Source: Bacillota bacterium
GTDB lineage: Bacteria; Bacillota; Sulfobacillia; JAJZYS01; JAJYTV01
Assembly (NCBI GenBank): GCA_021793645.1
Contig: JAJYSJ010000005.1
Span: 1 to 64,000 of the forward strand
Length of the DNA stretch: 64,000 bases
Direction: 5' to 3'
The notes under the pieces were generated by a model that worked only from the letters and a program-made list of their open reading frames with translations, was not told where the DNA came from and ran no database searches. Made by a program: the position numbers and the translations under genes. Positions within the stretch are counted from its first letter, which is position 1, and each line of letters starts with the position of its first letter. Shown one piece after another: positions 16,385 through 26,276 of the stretch.

Positions 16385-16813
16385 CTAACTCGCCGGGCCA
16401 CGCCGCTGGTCGAGATAGCTCTGCAAAATCCACTGCGCCGCCTGGCGATCGATGATCCGCCGCCGGTGCTCGCGGGAGAGATCCGCCTCGATCAGAAGGC
16501 GCTCGGCGCCCTTCGTGCTGAGACGCTCATCCCACAGTATCACCGGAAGGCCCGTGACGGAAGCACATCCGGCCGCGAGATTGCGAGCAGCCTGTGCTCC
16601 GTCGCCTTCCCGGCCGTCCATGTGCCGCGGTAGGCCCACCAGGATGCGCTCAATGTCGTACCTTCGCGCAAGCTCTGCGATCTCCTCGTAGAGCTCAGCG
16701 GGATTTTTCCGCGCCGTCAGCGTCTCGATTCCCCGGGCAAACATTCCCAGTTCGTCCGACACCGCAACACCGATCCGCCGCGTTCCAGGATCAAGCCCTA
16801 GCGTGCGTCCCAA
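16385..16813 (-). CDS. ruvX: Putative pre-16S rRNA nuclease / Holliday junction resolvase-like RuvX
   Basis: 142 residues with the RNase H-like fold of the YqgF family: LGLDPGTRRIGVAVSD at the N-terminus supplies the first catalytic Asp, ILVGLPRHMDG in the middle, and WDERLSTKGAERLL followed by IDRQAAQWILQSYLD supplies the later acidic residues. It is known for 5'-end processing of 16S rRNA. It starts one base after ireB ends, within the alaS-ireB-ruvX-DUF1292-mltG row. Confidence 0.93.
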   Translation of the reverse strand: MGRTLGLDPGTRRIGVAVSDELGMFARGIETLTARKNPAELYEEIAELARRYDIERILVGLPRHMDGREGDGAQAARNLAAGCASVTGLPVILWDERLSTKGAERLLIEADLSREHRRRIIDRQAAQWILQSYLDQRRGPAS

Positions 16814-17068
16814 CTACTCTTCCAGGTAGTGGCGCACCAGTTCTTCCATCAGTTCGTCCCGCTCCACCTGACGGACGAGATTGCGCGCGTCGCGGTGTGC
16901 CGTAATGTACGCCGGATCACCGGAAAGGAGATAGCCAACGATCTGCACGACCGGGTTATAACCCTTCTCCTTCAGGGCCCGGTGCACGGCGCGCAGGACG
17001 TCGGCTGCATTGGGTCCCTCGGGCCGAACCTCGAACATCCTGGTCTTGTCGTCCTGCAAACCCGCCAC
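16814..17068 (-). CDS. IreB family regulatory phosphoprotein (DUF965)
   Basis: 84 residues with the family core [57 protein letters not shown]. IreB is a small protein phosphorylated by the PASTA kinase IreK in enterococci, where it tunes cephalosporin resistance; the role here is inferred from family. The position between alaS and ruvX is strongly conserved in Firmicutes (yrzL). Confidence 0.93.
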   Translation of the reverse strand: MAGLQDDKTRMFEVRPEGPNAADVLRAVHRALKEKGYNPVVQIVGYLLSGDPAYITAHRDARNLVRQVERDELMEELVRHYLEE

Positions 17069-17079
17069 CTCCCGGTGTG

Positions 17080-19716
17080 CTACCCTAGCGCTTCGCGCGC
17101 TGCATCCTTGCCCGCCTGCAGGGCGAGCGGAGCTTTCGCCGGATCCTTTGCGCCGCCTTGCGCCAGGTCAGGTCTCCCGCCGCCTCGTCCACCCGCCGCC
17201 GAAGCCATCTTGCCAAGGATGTCCCCGGCGCGCACGCCCGCCGAGACGAGATCAGGCGTCACGGCGCAAAGCAGGCCAACGCTTCCTTCTAAGCGGGAGG
17301 CTAGGCATAGGATACCGCGTTTCTCCTGCAACCGCCACATATCGGCAACCCGCCGCAAGGCAGCCGCATCGGCACCCTGGATCTCTCCCGCGACGAGGCG
17401 AGCACCACCTGCCTCCTCTGCCGTGGCAAGCAACCGCTTCAGCGCGTCGGCGTGGCTTCCCTGGCGCAGGCGAGCGATTTCGGCTTCGCGTGCGGAGAGC
17501 TCGGATTGCAACTCCTCGACTCGCTGTGAGAGCCCGAATGGCGTCGTTCGTAAGCGGTCAAGCGCTGGCTGCAAGGCCGCGTCGAGCTCCTGCCAGTGCT
17601 CCAGAGCGCCTAAGCCTGTCAGGGCCACGATCCGCCGGATGCCCGACCCGACCGACGTCTCCTCGACGATCTTGAATGGCCCGATCTCGCCTGTGCGACC
17701 GACATGCGTGCCACCGCAGAGTTCACGGCTGAACTCCCCGATCCCGACCATCCGCACAGTGTCTCCGTACTTCTCCTCGAACAGGGCCATCGCCCCGGAT
17801 CGACGAGCCTCGCCAAGGCTCGTCTCCCTCGTCTCAACCGAAGTGTCGCGAAGAATCTGCTCCTGTACGCGCCGCTCGACTGCGCGGATCTCTTCCGGAC
17901 GCATTGCCTCGTGGTGCAGGAAGTCGAAGCGGAGGCGCTCCGGCTCCACAACGGATCCGGCCTGCCGCACATGAGCGCCCAGCACCTCGCGCAGCGCAGC
18001 GTGCAAGAGGTGCGTCGCGGTATGGTTGCGCATCGTGGCGCGGCGGCGCTGCGCATCGACCTCGGCTCCCACTCTCTGTCCTTCGGAGATGCTCCCGTGC
18101 ACGACCTGTCCAAGGTGCAGGATGCGTCCGCCCGGCAGCTTGCGCGCATCGGTGATCTCAACCCGACCTGCGGGTGCCGCAAGCACGCCCCGGTCGCCTA
18201 CCTGGCCACCGCCCTCGCCGTAGAACGGCGTCCGCGAGAGCACGATGCGCACCTCGTCGCCCTCGCCCGCATAGCTTGCCCGAGCGCCTCCGCTGAAGAG
18301 CGCCAGCACCTCACCCTCGTCTTCCATTCGCGAATAGCCCGTAAACTCGGTCGCGCCGAATGAGGCTGTCCCTTCGGCGATGCGCTGCAGCTCATCCTGG
18401 TCCCGTCCACGCGCCGCGCGAGCACGCGCACGTTGTGCGGCGAGCGCCGCCTCGAAACCCTCGCGGTCCAGTCTCAGCCCTTCCTGGACCACGATCTCCT
18501 CGGTGAGGTCGATGGGGAAGCCGTAGGTGTCGTAGAGGAGGAAGGCCGCATGCCCCGAGAAGACGCCGCCCTTGGCTTCACCGAGCTGCTGCTCCAGTAC
18601 GCGGCCGCCCTCCTCGAGGGTCTGGGAGAAGCGCTCTTCCTCTGCCGTCAGTGCGACGCGCACACTATCCATGCGCTCCGCAATCTCCGGGTAGGCCTCA
18701 CCGAGCATCGCGACGAGCGTCGGCAGAAGGCTGGGCAGGAAGGGCGTCGGCAGCCCCAGCCGCTGACCGATGCGCACCGCCCGCCGGGTGATGCGCCGCA
18801 AAACGTAACTGCGGCCCTCGTTGCCCGGCAGCACGCCGTCCGCGATCAGGAATGCCGCGGCGCGCAGGTGGTCAGCGACGACGCGAAAGGCAAAGCCTGC
18901 GTCGCCGCGGTCGTAGGGAATCCCGGAAAGGCGCGCAATCTCCTGGATGAGTGGCTGAAAGAGGTCGGTATCCCAGTTGCTCTCCACTCCCTGCAGGACT
19001 GAAGCGAGGCGCTCCAGGCCCATGCCCGTGTCGATCGAGGGGCGCGGCAGCGGCGTCATCTTGCCCGATGCGTCGCGGTCGTACTGCATAAAGACGAGGT
19101 TCCAGATCTCGAGGTAGCGGTCGCAGGCGCAATGGATGAAGTCGCAGTTCTCCCCGCATGCGTACTCGGCGCCGCGGTCGTAGAAGATCTCGCTGCAAGG
19201 GCCGCAGGGGCCAGTGTCGCCCATTTCCCAGAAGTTGTCCGCCTCATCGAAGCGCGCGACCCGTTCCGGTCCGACGCCTGCGACCTCCTGCCAAAAACGG
19301 AAGGCGTCGTCGTCCTCGCGGAAGACGGAGAAGTACAGCTTCTCCGTCGGAATGCCAAGCCGGCTTGTGAGGAAGTCGTAGGCAAACCGGATGGCGTCTT
19401 CCTTGAAATAGTCCCCGAAGCTGAAGTTCCCGAGCATCTCGAAGAAGGTGTGGTGGCGCAGTGTGCGGCCGACCTGATCGAGGTCGTTGTGCTTGCCGCC
19501 CGCGCGCACGCAACGCTGGGCCGTCGTGGCCCGCCGATAGGGGCGCTGCTCGCGGCCGAGAAAGACGTCCTTAAATTGCACCATGCCCGCGTTCGTAAAT
19601 AGGAGCGTCGCATCGCCGTGCGGGACGAGCGACGCACTCTCCACGACGGTGTGGCCGTGTTCCTTGAAGTAGTCCAAAAACGCCTTGCGGATTTCCGCCG
19701 ACTGCAAGCGCTGCAT
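17080..19716 (-). CDS. alaS: Alanine--tRNA ligase
   Basis: 878 residues from ATG 19716. The GGGAGG touches this ATG directly, so TTG 19707 (nine bases away) is an alternative start; an upstream frame to 19758 is unlikely. The class II aminoacylation core is at the N-terminus ([47 protein letters not shown]). The editing domain carries the zinc motif [11 protein letters not shown] and [13 protein letters not shown]. The C-Ala end has [24 protein letters not shown]. It belongs to the conserved block with ireB and ruvX. There is no room for a T-box leader: the AI-2E gene ends only 51 bases upstream. Confidence 0.96.
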   Translation of the reverse strand: MQRLQSAEIRKAFLDYFKEHGHTVVESASLVPHGDATLLFTNAGMVQFKDVFLGREQRPYRRATTAQRCVRAGGKHNDLDQVGRTLRHHTFFEMLGNFSFGDYFKEDAIRFAYDFLTSRLGIPTEKLYFSVFREDDDAFRFWQEVAGVGPERVARFDEADNFWEMGDTGPCGPCSEIFYDRGAEYACGENCDFIHCACDRYLEIWNLVFMQYDRDASGKMTPLPRPSIDTGMGLERLASVLQGVESNWDTDLFQPLIQEIARLSGIPYDRGDAGFAFRVVADHLRAAAFLIADGVLPGNEGRSYVLRRITRRAVRIGQRLGLPTPFLPSLLPTLVAMLGEAYPEIAERMDSVRVALTAEEERFSQTLEEGGRVLEQQLGEAKGGVFSGHAAFLLYDTYGFPIDLTEEIVVQEGLRLDREGFEAALAAQRARARAARGRDQDELQRIAEGTASFGATEFTGYSRMEDEGEVLALFSGGARASYAGEGDEVRIVLSRTPFYGEGGGQVGDRGVLAAPAGRVEITDARKLPGGRILHLGQVVHGSISEGQRVGAEVDAQRRRATMRNHTATHLLHAALREVLGAHVRQAGSVVEPERLRFDFLHHEAMRPEEIRAVERRVQEQILRDTSVETRETSLGEARRSGAMALFEEKYGDTVRMVGIGEFSRELCGGTHVGRTGEIGPFKIVEETSVGSGIRRIVALTGLGALEHWQELDAALQPALDRLRTTPFGLSQRVEELQSELSAREAEIARLRQGSHADALKRLLATAEEAGGARLVAGEIQGADAAALRRVADMWRLQEKRGILCLASRLEGSVGLLCAVTPDLVSAGVRAGDILGKMASAAGGRGGGRPDLAQGGAKDPAKAPLALQAGKDAAREALG

Positions 19717-19767
19717 CCTCCCGCGGAGCAATTTGCACCAAGTATAGCGCCTTCCCACGTGCAGATG

Positions 19768-20808
19768 TTAGCGCAGTGCCCTCGGCAACAGGAGTCCCCT
19801 GCCGATGATTCTGGCTGTAGCGATCAGTATTCCGGCGACGGGAGCTGCGAGCAGCACCCCTGTCACTCCTCCGAGTTCCCCACCGATGAAAATCGCGAGG
19901 AGCAAGAGTACAGGATGCAGGCCGATCGATTCACCGACCAATAAGGGCGCCAGGAGGTTCCCCTCGGTCTCGTGGATGAGAAAGAACGCGAAGGCGACCC
20001 ATGCCGCCGTCTCCAGCGAACGCCCCGAAGCGATCACGACGGCGGGCAGCGCACCGAGGAACGGGCCGACGAACGGTACCATGTCGGTCGCGCCGGCAAC
20101 GAGCGCGACCATTGCGCCGAAGCCGAGCCCAAAGATCGTCATCACCCCGAACGAGAGCGCGGCCACCACCAACGCGACAAGCGCCTGCCCCCGCAGATAG
20201 CCGGAGAGCACGCGATCGACCTCGGCGATCCACTCCGCCGCGGTAGCCTGCCAGCTCGCAGGCAGCAATGAGAATAGGCCGCGGCGCACTTGCGGAGCGT
20301 CGCGCAGGAGGTAGTAGCCAATCCACGGTGCGACGCCAAGTGCAAACAGGACCGGGGCGGCGGAAAGGAGGCTCTGTGCGAGGCCGCGCAGGCCTCCGAC
20401 GACCCGGGACTCGATACCGGCGAGCAAGGCGTCGCCGGCACGCCGGTAACTTTCAGGCACCGTGCCTCCGCGCATCAGCCGATCGTAGTCGCGTATCAGC
20501 GCATCGAGGCCATGGCCCAGTCGCGGCAGCTGCTGCAAAAGGTGCTGCGACTCCTGCCCGATCGCCGGAACGACCCAACTGGCCAGCATCGCGAGCGCGA
20601 TGACGAACGCCAAATAGACGAGCTGCACTGCGCGAACCCGCTTTGTGCCTCGGGCCTCCAGGTAGCGTACAGGTCCGCTGAGCAGGTACGCGATGATGCC
20701 CGCGATCACGAACGGCAGGAGCACCATGCGCACGGCATAGAGAAGGGCCGCGGCGGTCAGCGCCACCGCGGCCAGGAAGATGAGCCGCTTACCGCCCAGC
20801 ACGCGCAA
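19768..20808 (-). CDS. AI-2E family transporter (YrrI-like permease)
   Basis: 346 residues from TTG 20808. About eight membrane helices flank a central soluble stretch (residues ~75-150), then SGYLRGQALVALVVAALSFGVMTIFGLGF and the family signature GATDMVPFVGPFLGALPAVVIA, ending in the TGVLLAAPVAG segment. The family includes TqsA and many Firmicute members whose substrate is unproven. Its start lies 20 bases inside the end of the 55-residue upstream gene, suggesting translational coupling. In Bacillus the equivalent yrrI also precedes alaS. Confidence 0.9.
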   Translation of the reverse strand: MRVLGGKRLIFLAAVALTAAALLYAVRMVLLPFVIAGIIAYLLSGPVRYLEARGTKRVRAVQLVYLAFVIALAMLASWVVPAIGQESQHLLQQLPRLGHGLDALIRDYDRLMRGGTVPESYRRAGDALLAGIESRVVGGLRGLAQSLLSAAPVLFALGVAPWIGYYLLRDAPQVRRGLFSLLPASWQATAAEWIAEVDRVLSGYLRGQALVALVVAALSFGVMTIFGLGFGAMVALVAGATDMVPFVGPFLGALPAVVIASGRSLETAAWVAFAFFLIHETEGNLLAPLLVGESIGLHPVLLLLAIFIGGELGGVTGVLLAAPVAGILIATARIIGRGLLLPRALR

Positions 20809-20956
20809 GCCAGCGACGACCTCCCTGCGCAGCCTGGGCCACCGAACGTGCGCCCAGGTACATGAAACGCCGCCGACGCCGTCTGCTTTGCAGCCACATG
20901 ACGAGCCCCGCTGCGATGAGTCCGCCGGTCATCAGTCCACGGATGTAGCGGCGCAT
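20789..20956 (-). CDS. Small basic single-helix protein
   Basis: 55 residues from ATG 20956, preceded by an excellent GGAAGGAGG site eight bases upstream. The sequence has one hydrophobic helix (GLMTGGLIAAGLVMWL, about residues 7-22) followed by a run of six Arg and a basic amphipathic tail, so it is probably a membrane protein with a cytoplasmic positive tail. It overlaps the start of the AI-2E gene by 20 bases. It is too short to be found by length cut-offs. I do not recognise a named family. Confidence 0.7.
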   Translation of the reverse strand: MRRYIRGLMTGGLIAAGLVMWLQSRRRRRRFMYLGARSVAQAAQGGRRWLARAGR

Positions 20957-20960
20957 TGCA

Positions 20961-21128
20961 CTAACCTCCTTCCGCGGGTTCCACGGGAATGAGATCGCCT
21001 TCCTCGCCGATCATGAACAGCTGGCTCCCCTGCGGTCCGAGCTGCCACTCGATACAGCAGTCCCAGCAGTAGAACTGCTCCGGCCCGACCTGGCCGGTGG
21101 CACGGCTACCGCAACTGGGGCAGATCAT
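20961..21128 (-). CDS. Small zinc-ribbon protein
   Basis: 55 residues from ATG 21128, with GAGG seven bases upstream. The N-terminus gives CPSCGS and, about 15 residues later, CWDCC: two CxxC knuckles of a zinc ribbon. An acidic tail follows (GEEGDLIPVEPAEGG). The start overlaps the end of the PRC-barrel gene by about 23 bases, and the next gene begins about five bases after its end, so it sits in one operon. The function is unknown. Confidence 0.72.
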   Translation of the reverse strand: MICPSCGSRATGQVGPEQFYCWDCCIEWQLGPQGSQLFMIGEEGDLIPVEPAEGG

Positions 21129-21498
21129 GGCTGTCCTCGCAAACCACGCGGGTGGTCGGCAGCAGTTCTCGGCCGTGCAGCAGATCGTGCATGAGGCCAC
21201 GCGTTACGATACAGAGCGGTGCAGCGAGTCCCCCGCTCAGTACGAAGTCCTGAACGGTGCGCTGCATGTCGCCCTGCAAGCGCGGGTGCGCGCGCAGCCA
21301 GAGCCCTTCACCATTGGCAGGCCGTCCGGCGATCAGACGGTCGCCAGCCCGCGCGTAGATCTCGAAGATGCCGCGATCAGTCCGGCAGTAGCGGAGTTCG
21401 CCCGCCGCGAAACCAATGTCGCGCACGCGGCCAAGCGCTGCGCCGCGCTGGTCTCGCACCGCCTTCCCGATCAGTGACCGCGCGAGCAATGACGTCAC
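21106..21498 (-). CDS. PRC-barrel domain protein (YrrD-like)
   Basis: 130 residues. The N-terminal SLIGKAVRDQRGAALGRVRDIGF and a second half-barrel around ELRYCRTDRGIFEIYARAGDRLI fit the PRC-barrel fold seen in YrrD, which occupies this position in Bacillus. It is probably cytoplasmic, with no signal or membrane helix. The role is unknown. Confidence 0.72.
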   Translation of the reverse strand: MTSLLARSLIGKAVRDQRGAALGRVRDIGFAAGELRYCRTDRGIFEIYARAGDRLIAGRPANGEGLWLRAHPRLQGDMQRTVQDFVLSGGLAAPLCIVTRGLMHDLLHGRELLPTTRVVCEDSHDLPQLR

Positions 21499-21529
21499 CC
21501 CCGTCTGCAGTTTTCCGCAGACGGGGGTG
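21496..21529 (-). terminator. Hairpin after mnmA
   Basis: Perfect 13-bp arms (21496-21508 and 21517-21529) around an 8-base loop, 18 bases after the mnmA stop. On the minus strand no T-run follows. It may attenuate rather than stop transcription into the PRC-barrel gene, whose start codon overlaps its far end. Confidence 0.5.
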
Positions 21530-21546
21530 GGGCGATACAGTTTGTA

Positions 21547-22614
21547 CTAACTTGCGCTTGCGATCGTGCCGCCGCCGAGGCAGTCCTCGCCACGGTAGAA
21601 GACGGCCGCCTGCCCTGGCGCGACTGCCTGCTGCGGCTCATGGAACTTCACCGAAGCGGCCGAACCCCGCGGCGTCACCGTCGCCGGCACCTCCTGCCCG
21701 TGCGCGCGGATGCGCACAGTGCAGTCGAAGGGCGCTTCAGGCGTTCTGCCCGCGACGAACTGCACGTCCTCGAGCGTGCAGCCGTAGCCCAGAAGATCCT
21801 CCTTGTGGCCAAGGACAACGCGGTTTTCACCAGGCCGCAGTTCGAGGACGTAATACGGCCTGTCCGCTGAGATGCCGATTCCGCGGCGCTGCCCTACAGT
21901 GAAGTGGGCAACGCCGGGACTCTCACCGAGGTCGCGGCCCGACCGGTCGACGAAGCGAGCCGGCTGCGCCTCGGCTGCAACGAGCTCCCGGTAGTCGCCC
22001 GCGACGAAGCAGATCTCCTGCGAATCTGGCTTGTCCCAAAGGCTGAAGCCGAGTTCGCGGGCGATCTCGCGGATCGCCGGCTTCTCATGCTCGCCGGCCG
22101 GGAAGAGGACCCGCGAGAGTTCTTCCTGTCCGAGGCCGTAGAGCACGTAGGTCTGGTCCTTGTTCGGGTCCTTGGCGCGCAGCAGGCGGTAGCCGTTCGC
22201 ACCCGCTGCGATGCGCGCGTAGTGCCCTGTCGCAAGATAGTCCGCGGACAGTGCCTCGGCGCGTTCCAAGAGCTCTTGGAACTTCACCGAACGGTTGCAG
22301 GCGATGCACGGATTTGGCGTCCGCCCCGCGAGATACTCGCTGCGGAAGAGGTCGATCACGCCCTTCCGGAAGCGCTCGCGCAGATTCAAAACGTAGTGCG
22401 GGATGCCCAATCGGTCGCAGACGGCACGCGCATCCTCGACTGCCGCAATCGAGCAGCAGCCGCCGTGATGCGCCATTTCTGCCTGGTCCATTTCTGGCCA
22501 GATCTCCATCGTAATGCCGATCACTTCGTATCCCTGCGCCTGAAGAAGCGCCGCGGCGACCGAGGAGTCGACGCCGCCGCTCATCGCGCAGACGACTCGC
22601 TTGCCCATTTCCAT
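21547..22614 (-). CDS. mnmA: tRNA-specific 2-thiouridylase MnmA
   Basis: 355 residues. It thiolates U34 of tRNA-Lys, -Glu and -Gln using persulfide sulfur from a cysteine desulfurase. Visible are the PP-loop [13 protein letters not shown], the first catalytic Cys in [18 protein letters not shown], and the second Cys in SQEICFVAG, followed by the C-terminal barrel ([17 protein letters not shown]). It lies nine bases after iscS, the presumed sulfur donor, in the same order as Bacillus. Confidence 0.96.
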   Translation of the reverse strand: MEMGKRVVCAMSGGVDSSVAAALLQAQGYEVIGITMEIWPEMDQAEMAHHGGCCSIAAVEDARAVCDRLGIPHYVLNLRERFRKGVIDLFRSEYLAGRTPNPCIACNRSVKFQELLERAEALSADYLATGHYARIAAGANGYRLLRAKDPNKDQTYVLYGLGQEELSRVLFPAGEHEKPAIREIARELGFSLWDKPDSQEICFVAGDYRELVAAEAQPARFVDRSGRDLGESPGVAHFTVGQRRGIGISADRPYYVLELRPGENRVVLGHKEDLLGYGCTLEDVQFVAGRTPEAPFDCTVRIRAHGQEVPATVTPRGSAASVKFHEPQQAVAPGQAAVFYRGEDCLGGGTIASAS

Positions 22615-22623
22615 CCTCCGACC

Positions 22624-23775
22624 CTAACCGGATCGCGCCGCTGATAGGGCGCGTTGACGTTCCACGATCTCCCGCAAGGTAACGGCCGCCGCGTCCACTT
22701 CGGCTTCGGTCGTCTCGCGACCGAGGGTGAGGCGAATCCCGCCGCGCGCATCGGCATGCGATAGACCCAGTGCCAGCAGGACATGTGATGCCTCAAGCGA
22801 TCCCGAACTGCAAGCGGAACCCATGCTCGCCGCGATGCCGCGCAAGTCGAGGTTCAGCACAGCGGCCTCGCCATCGACGCCGTCGAAGCGCACATTGAGA
22901 TGCCCCGGCAGGCATCGTTCGGGATCCCCGTTGCGATGTGCGCCGGGCACAGCCCGCAGCGCAAGCCATAACCGATCGCGCAGAACCACCATGCGCTCAG
23001 CGCGCAGGCCCATGTCCTCAAGGGCGAGCCGCGCGGCTGCGCCGAGCCCGACGATCGCCGGCACGTTCTCTGTACCTGCCCGGCGGCCGCGTTCGTGGGC
23101 GCCGCCACGCTGGGTGGGGGCGATGCGCGTTCCGCGGCGCAGGTAGAGGGCGCCGGCGCCTTTCGGCCCGTAGAACTTGTGGCCGGTCAAGGTCAAGGCG
23201 TCGACCCCCAGTGCCTGCACGTCGACAGGCACGAGTCCGGCCGCCTGGACGGCATCGGTATGGAAGAGCGCCCCGACATCGTGCGCCGCCTTTGCCATCG
23301 CCGCAACATCCTGCAAGGTACCCGTCTCATTGTTCGCGAGCATCACGCTGCAAAGGGCGGTATCTTGACGCAGGGCCGCCGCGATGGCCCCGGGGTCTAC
23401 GTGCCCGTCCGGACCGGGCGCCACGATTGTCAACTCGTAGCCCAGTTCCGCAAGGTGCGCCATCGCGTGCAGCACCGCGTGGTGCTCGATCGCACTCGTG
23501 ACGACATGGCGGCGGTTGTCCTCGCGTCCGCCTGTCAGGCCGAAGACGGCCAAATTGTCGGCTTCCGTTCCCCCGGACGTAAAGATGATTTCGTCCGCGC
23601 GCGCGCCGATCAGCGCCGCCACGTCGTTGCGTGCCCGGTCGACTGCGCGTCGCGCGTCTTGCCCGACGCGGTGCACCGAGGAGGCGTTTCCGAAGCCTTC
23701 ACGAAGAAAGGGCATCATTGCGTCGAGCGCTCTCGGGTCGAGCGCAGTCGTCGCCGCATGGTCGAGGTAGATCAT
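22624..23775 (-). CDS. iscS: Cysteine desulfurase, IscS/NifS type
   Basis: 383 residues. This PLP enzyme removes sulfur from cysteine. It has the N-terminal YLDHAATTALDPRALDAM, PLP-lysine motif LTGHKFYGPKGAGALY, and the active-site Cys on a short loop in GSACSSGSLEASHVLLALG. It belongs to class I desulfurases; in this operon it most likely feeds MnmA. A separate class II enzyme, SufS, serves the SUF system at 51236-52462. It starts about 19 bases after the Rrf2 gene. Confidence 0.93.
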   Translation of the reverse strand: MIYLDHAATTALDPRALDAMMPFLREGFGNASSVHRVGQDARRAVDRARNDVAALIGARADEIIFTSGGTEADNLAVFGLTGGREDNRRHVVTSAIEHHAVLHAMAHLAELGYELTIVAPGPDGHVDPGAIAAALRQDTALCSVMLANNETGTLQDVAAMAKAAHDVGALFHTDAVQAAGLVPVDVQALGVDALTLTGHKFYGPKGAGALYLRRGTRIAPTQRGGAHERGRRAGTENVPAIVGLGAAARLALEDMGLRAERMVVLRDRLWLALRAVPGAHRNGDPERCLPGHLNVRFDGVDGEAAVLNLDLRGIAASMGSACSSGSLEASHVLLALGLSHADARGGIRLTLGRETTEAEVDAAAVTLREIVERQRALSAARSG

Positions 23776-23793
23776 ATCGGGGATCCCTCCACC

Positions 23794-24237
23794 CTAAATT
23801 TCGTAGATGGGCGCAACCAGCCGTTCGGCGGTCAGCGCCTCGTCGCGGAGGTCTGCCAGGCTGCGCGAATCGAGGTGATCGTCGATCACCTGTTTGAGCT
23901 TGCGCCATACGCCGTGCTCCAAACAGTATCCGAGTGCGTGCTCCGACCCCGGTGGACACCCGCAATCCTCTACTGCCACCGGCCCCTCGAGTGCCTCGAC
24001 GATCGCCCGCAGGCTGATCTGCGCCGCAGGATGCGCCAATACGTAGCCACCCTGCGCTCCCCGGGCGCTCTGCACGAGCCCAGCGCGGCGCAGCGGCGTG
24101 ATCAGTTGCTCAAGGTAGTGCTCTGGCAGCGCGTTGCGTTCCGCGATCTCCTTGACCGACACCGGCACCTGCTGGGGCCGCATCGCAAGCGCGAGCATCG
24201 CCTGCATTCCGTAGCGCACGCGGGTTGAGAAGCGCAC
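23794..24237 (-). CDS. Rrf2 family transcriptional regulator (Cys-containing)
   Basis: 147 residues from GTG 24237, with GGAGGG seven bases upstream; the frame is open to 24261 but those residues precede the usual MRxSTRxRY start. The N-terminal winged helix (STRVRYGMQAMLALAM, SVKEIAERNALPEHYLEQLITPLRRAGLVQSARGAQGGYVLA) is typical. The sensor part has Cys-Gly-Cys and a third Cys ten residues on, compatible with iron-sulfur binding as in IscR; the B. subtilis counterpart CymR lacks such a set. It leads the iscS-mnmA operon and probably controls it. Confidence 0.9.
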   Translation of the reverse strand: MRFSTRVRYGMQAMLALAMRPQQVPVSVKEIAERNALPEHYLEQLITPLRRAGLVQSARGAQGGYVLAHPAAQISLRAIVEALEGPVAVEDCGCPPGSEHALGYCLEHGVWRKLKQVIDDHLDSRSLADLRDEALTAERLVAPIYEI

Positions 24238-24275
24238 CAAAACGCCCTCCAATTCCGACACATTCGGTTGGTTTT

Positions 24276-24305
24276 AAGCTAGCATCCGCCGCGCGAAGCT
24301 GTCAA
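24276..24305 (-). promoter_or_regulatory. Probable promoter of the Rrf2-iscS-mnmA operon
   Basis: On the minus strand TTGACA (24300-24305) is followed after 18 bases by TAGCTT (24276-24281), a good -35 and a weak -10. Between it and the start codon, CCAACCGA and TCGGAATTGG form an imperfect inverted repeat (about 24249-24271) that could be an operator. Confidence 0.4.
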
Positions 24306-24330
24306 ACGAAACAGAGACGGAGGGATTCAT

Positions 24331-25368
24331 CTGATCGAACTGGTCGGTGCGATCCACGGCCACTCCACCTATTCGGACGGTACCGGCACGTTCCCGGAGA
24401 TCGTCGACGCTGCGCAGGCCGCCGGCTTGGACTTCCTCGTCATGACCGACCATGACACGCTCCAGCCGCTCCAGGACGTCGGCGAGGGATTCCACGGACG
24501 GACACTGCTGCTGATCGGTTGCGAGGTGAGCCCGCCGACGAACCACCTGCTCGCTGTCGGCGCTCAGACCTGCCCTTCTCGGGAGCAGCAGCCGCAGGAC
24601 TACATCGACGACCTGCGTGCACAAGGTGCGCTGACCTTCCTGGCCCACCCGCACGACCGCGGCGTGCCGCTCGCCAAGCTCCCCTCCTACCGATGGGATG
24701 CCTGGCCGGTCGGCCGCTACACCGGAATCGAGATCTGGAACCACCTATCCGACTGGTCCGGGAATCTGGGGAGGCTACCCCGCGCCGTGCGAGGCGCTGC
24801 AAAGCCGCACACCTTCCTCACCGGACCCGCCCCCGAAACACTGGCGCTCTGGGACGCAGTCGGGCAGGCGCGCCGGGTGGTCGGCATCGGTGGGCTCGAC
24901 GTCCACGACGTGAAGATCGGCAGGTCGCCCTTGCAGCTGCGAATCTTCCCGTACCCTTACGCCTTTCGGACGATCCTGTGCCACGTGCTGGTGCCGGCAT
25001 GGCCCGAAACTCCGGAGGAAGCGAAGGCGATTCTGCTTTCCTCCATCGCCGCGGGCCGTCTCTTCTTCGCCAACCACGCCATGGGCGACGCCCGGACCCT
25101 TTCCTTCCGCGCGCTGAATGGGAGCGGCGCCGAGATCGCCGCGATGGGCGACGAGTTCGCTGCAGGCAAGAAGCTGCACCTCGCACTCACCTCGCCCAAG
25201 CTCGCCGATCTGCGCCTCGTGCGCGACGGACAGGAAATCGCGCGCACCTTCGGCCGCGATCTCAGCCACGAAGTCCAAGCACCGGGCGTCTACCGCGCGG
25301 AGCTCCGTGTTCGCCGCGGACGTCGGCTCTATCCCTGGGTGTTCACCAACCCGATCTACCTGCGGTAG
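24331..25368 (+). CDS. PHP-domain metallo-phosphoesterase, apparent CTG start
   Basis: 345 residues. The metal-binding motifs of the PHP family are clear: IHGHSTYSDG (residues ~8-17), MTDHDT, then FLAHPHDRG and a GGLDVHD near residue 190. It is related to CehA/McbA-like or trpH-like phosphoesterases; the substrate is unknown. The first ATG (24427) would delete the HGHS motif. From the in-frame stop at 24280 to that motif there is no ATG, GTG or TTG. CTG 24331 lies seven bases after GGAGGG, so I choose it. It is divergent from the Rrf2 gene. Confidence 0.85.
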   Translation: MIELVGAIHGHSTYSDGTGTFPEIVDAAQAAGLDFLVMTDHDTLQPLQDVGEGFHGRTLLLIGCEVSPPTNHLLAVGAQTCPSREQQPQDYIDDLRAQGALTFLAHPHDRGVPLAKLPSYRWDAWPVGRYTGIEIWNHLSDWSGNLGRLPRAVRGAAKPHTFLTGPAPETLALWDAVGQARRVVGIGGLDVHDVKIGRSPLQLRIFPYPYAFRTILCHVLVPAWPETPEEAKAILLSSIAAGRLFFANHAMGDARTLSFRALNGSGAEIAAMGDEFAAGKKLHLALTSPKLADLRLVRDGQEIARTFGRDLSHEVQAPGVYRAELRVRRGRRLYPWVFTNPIYLR

Positions 25369-25471
25369 GCGTCTTCGGCTCCGCAGCCCGGCCCCTCGCA
25401 AGGGACCTCTTCGCACCGCTCTACCACACCGCAGAGCTCGCAAGGGTCTATACGAGTCCACGCTTAAGCTC

Positions 25472-26097
25472 TCACGGAAGGCGGTTCAGGTCATTTTGGA
25501 GGAAGTAGTTCAAAATGAGTGTTGCCAGGGAGTGGTCGCCTTTCGGAAGATAGGCGTTCATCTGTTCGAACGGCAACCCGGACGCATTGTTCACGAGCCC
25601 CGAATAGGCAACGCCGTTGACCTCCAGCCCACCTGCGGTGTTCGGCAGGCGGTAGGCGATTACGTTCGCCGACAGCTGCACCTCTGACACCACGTGTTCG
25701 GGTGGCAGCGGGGGTTGGTCGATGACCCTGAACTGGGACCAGTGCCGACGTACATCGGCGAAGTACCGGGCGGCAGACGCCCCCCCCGCAGCCCAGGCAA
25801 CCGCCAGCTGTCGTGATCGAAATTTGCGGGCCTGCATTGGCACTGCCGCCAGGCGGGTGCAGATTGACGCCGCCGCTGCCGTCCGCCCCTAACATGCCCT
25901 GTCCGGTCCAGCCTGCAGGACCGAGCAAGACGACGCCGGACCAGTAGGCGCCCACCGCATCCCGCCAGGACGCGGGGATGGTCACTGTGACGGATTGCGG
26001 TATCTTCCGGCCGCTGACATCAACGGCGAACATCGTTGGCAACTGCCGCACCGACAGGGAGACTTGCGGGCGATCCATCGGGCACATGTAGGTGGAG
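25472..26097 (-). pseudogene. Hypothetical protein split by a G8-tract frameshift
   Basis: Two frames join into one protein if a run of eight G on the minus strand (about 25782-25789) is read as seven. The N-terminal frame from ATG 26097 gives MCPMDRPQVSLSV and an AGGCLGCGGG end. The C-terminal frame then gives SAARYFADVRRHW through a stop at 25472, about 205 residues in all. There is no signal peptide or good ribosome binding site at the start, so the 5' end may also be lost. The fold recalls small secreted DUF4850-like proteins, but this is a weak impression. The homopolymer could be a phase-variable switch, decay or a sequencing error. Confidence 0.55.
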
Positions 26098-26276
26098 GGC
26101 TTCGGCAAGATTTCACCTATCGTATCAATAGGGGCCCGAAGGCATGGAGTCTTCCTCAGCAACGAACACAGCTGGTGCGCAAACGTGACATCCCCATCGC
26201 GGTTGTCATGCGCCCTGCCGACGGGATAGATTGGTTTCCAGACATTCTGTAGATCGCAACGAGGGAGGATTTGCAC

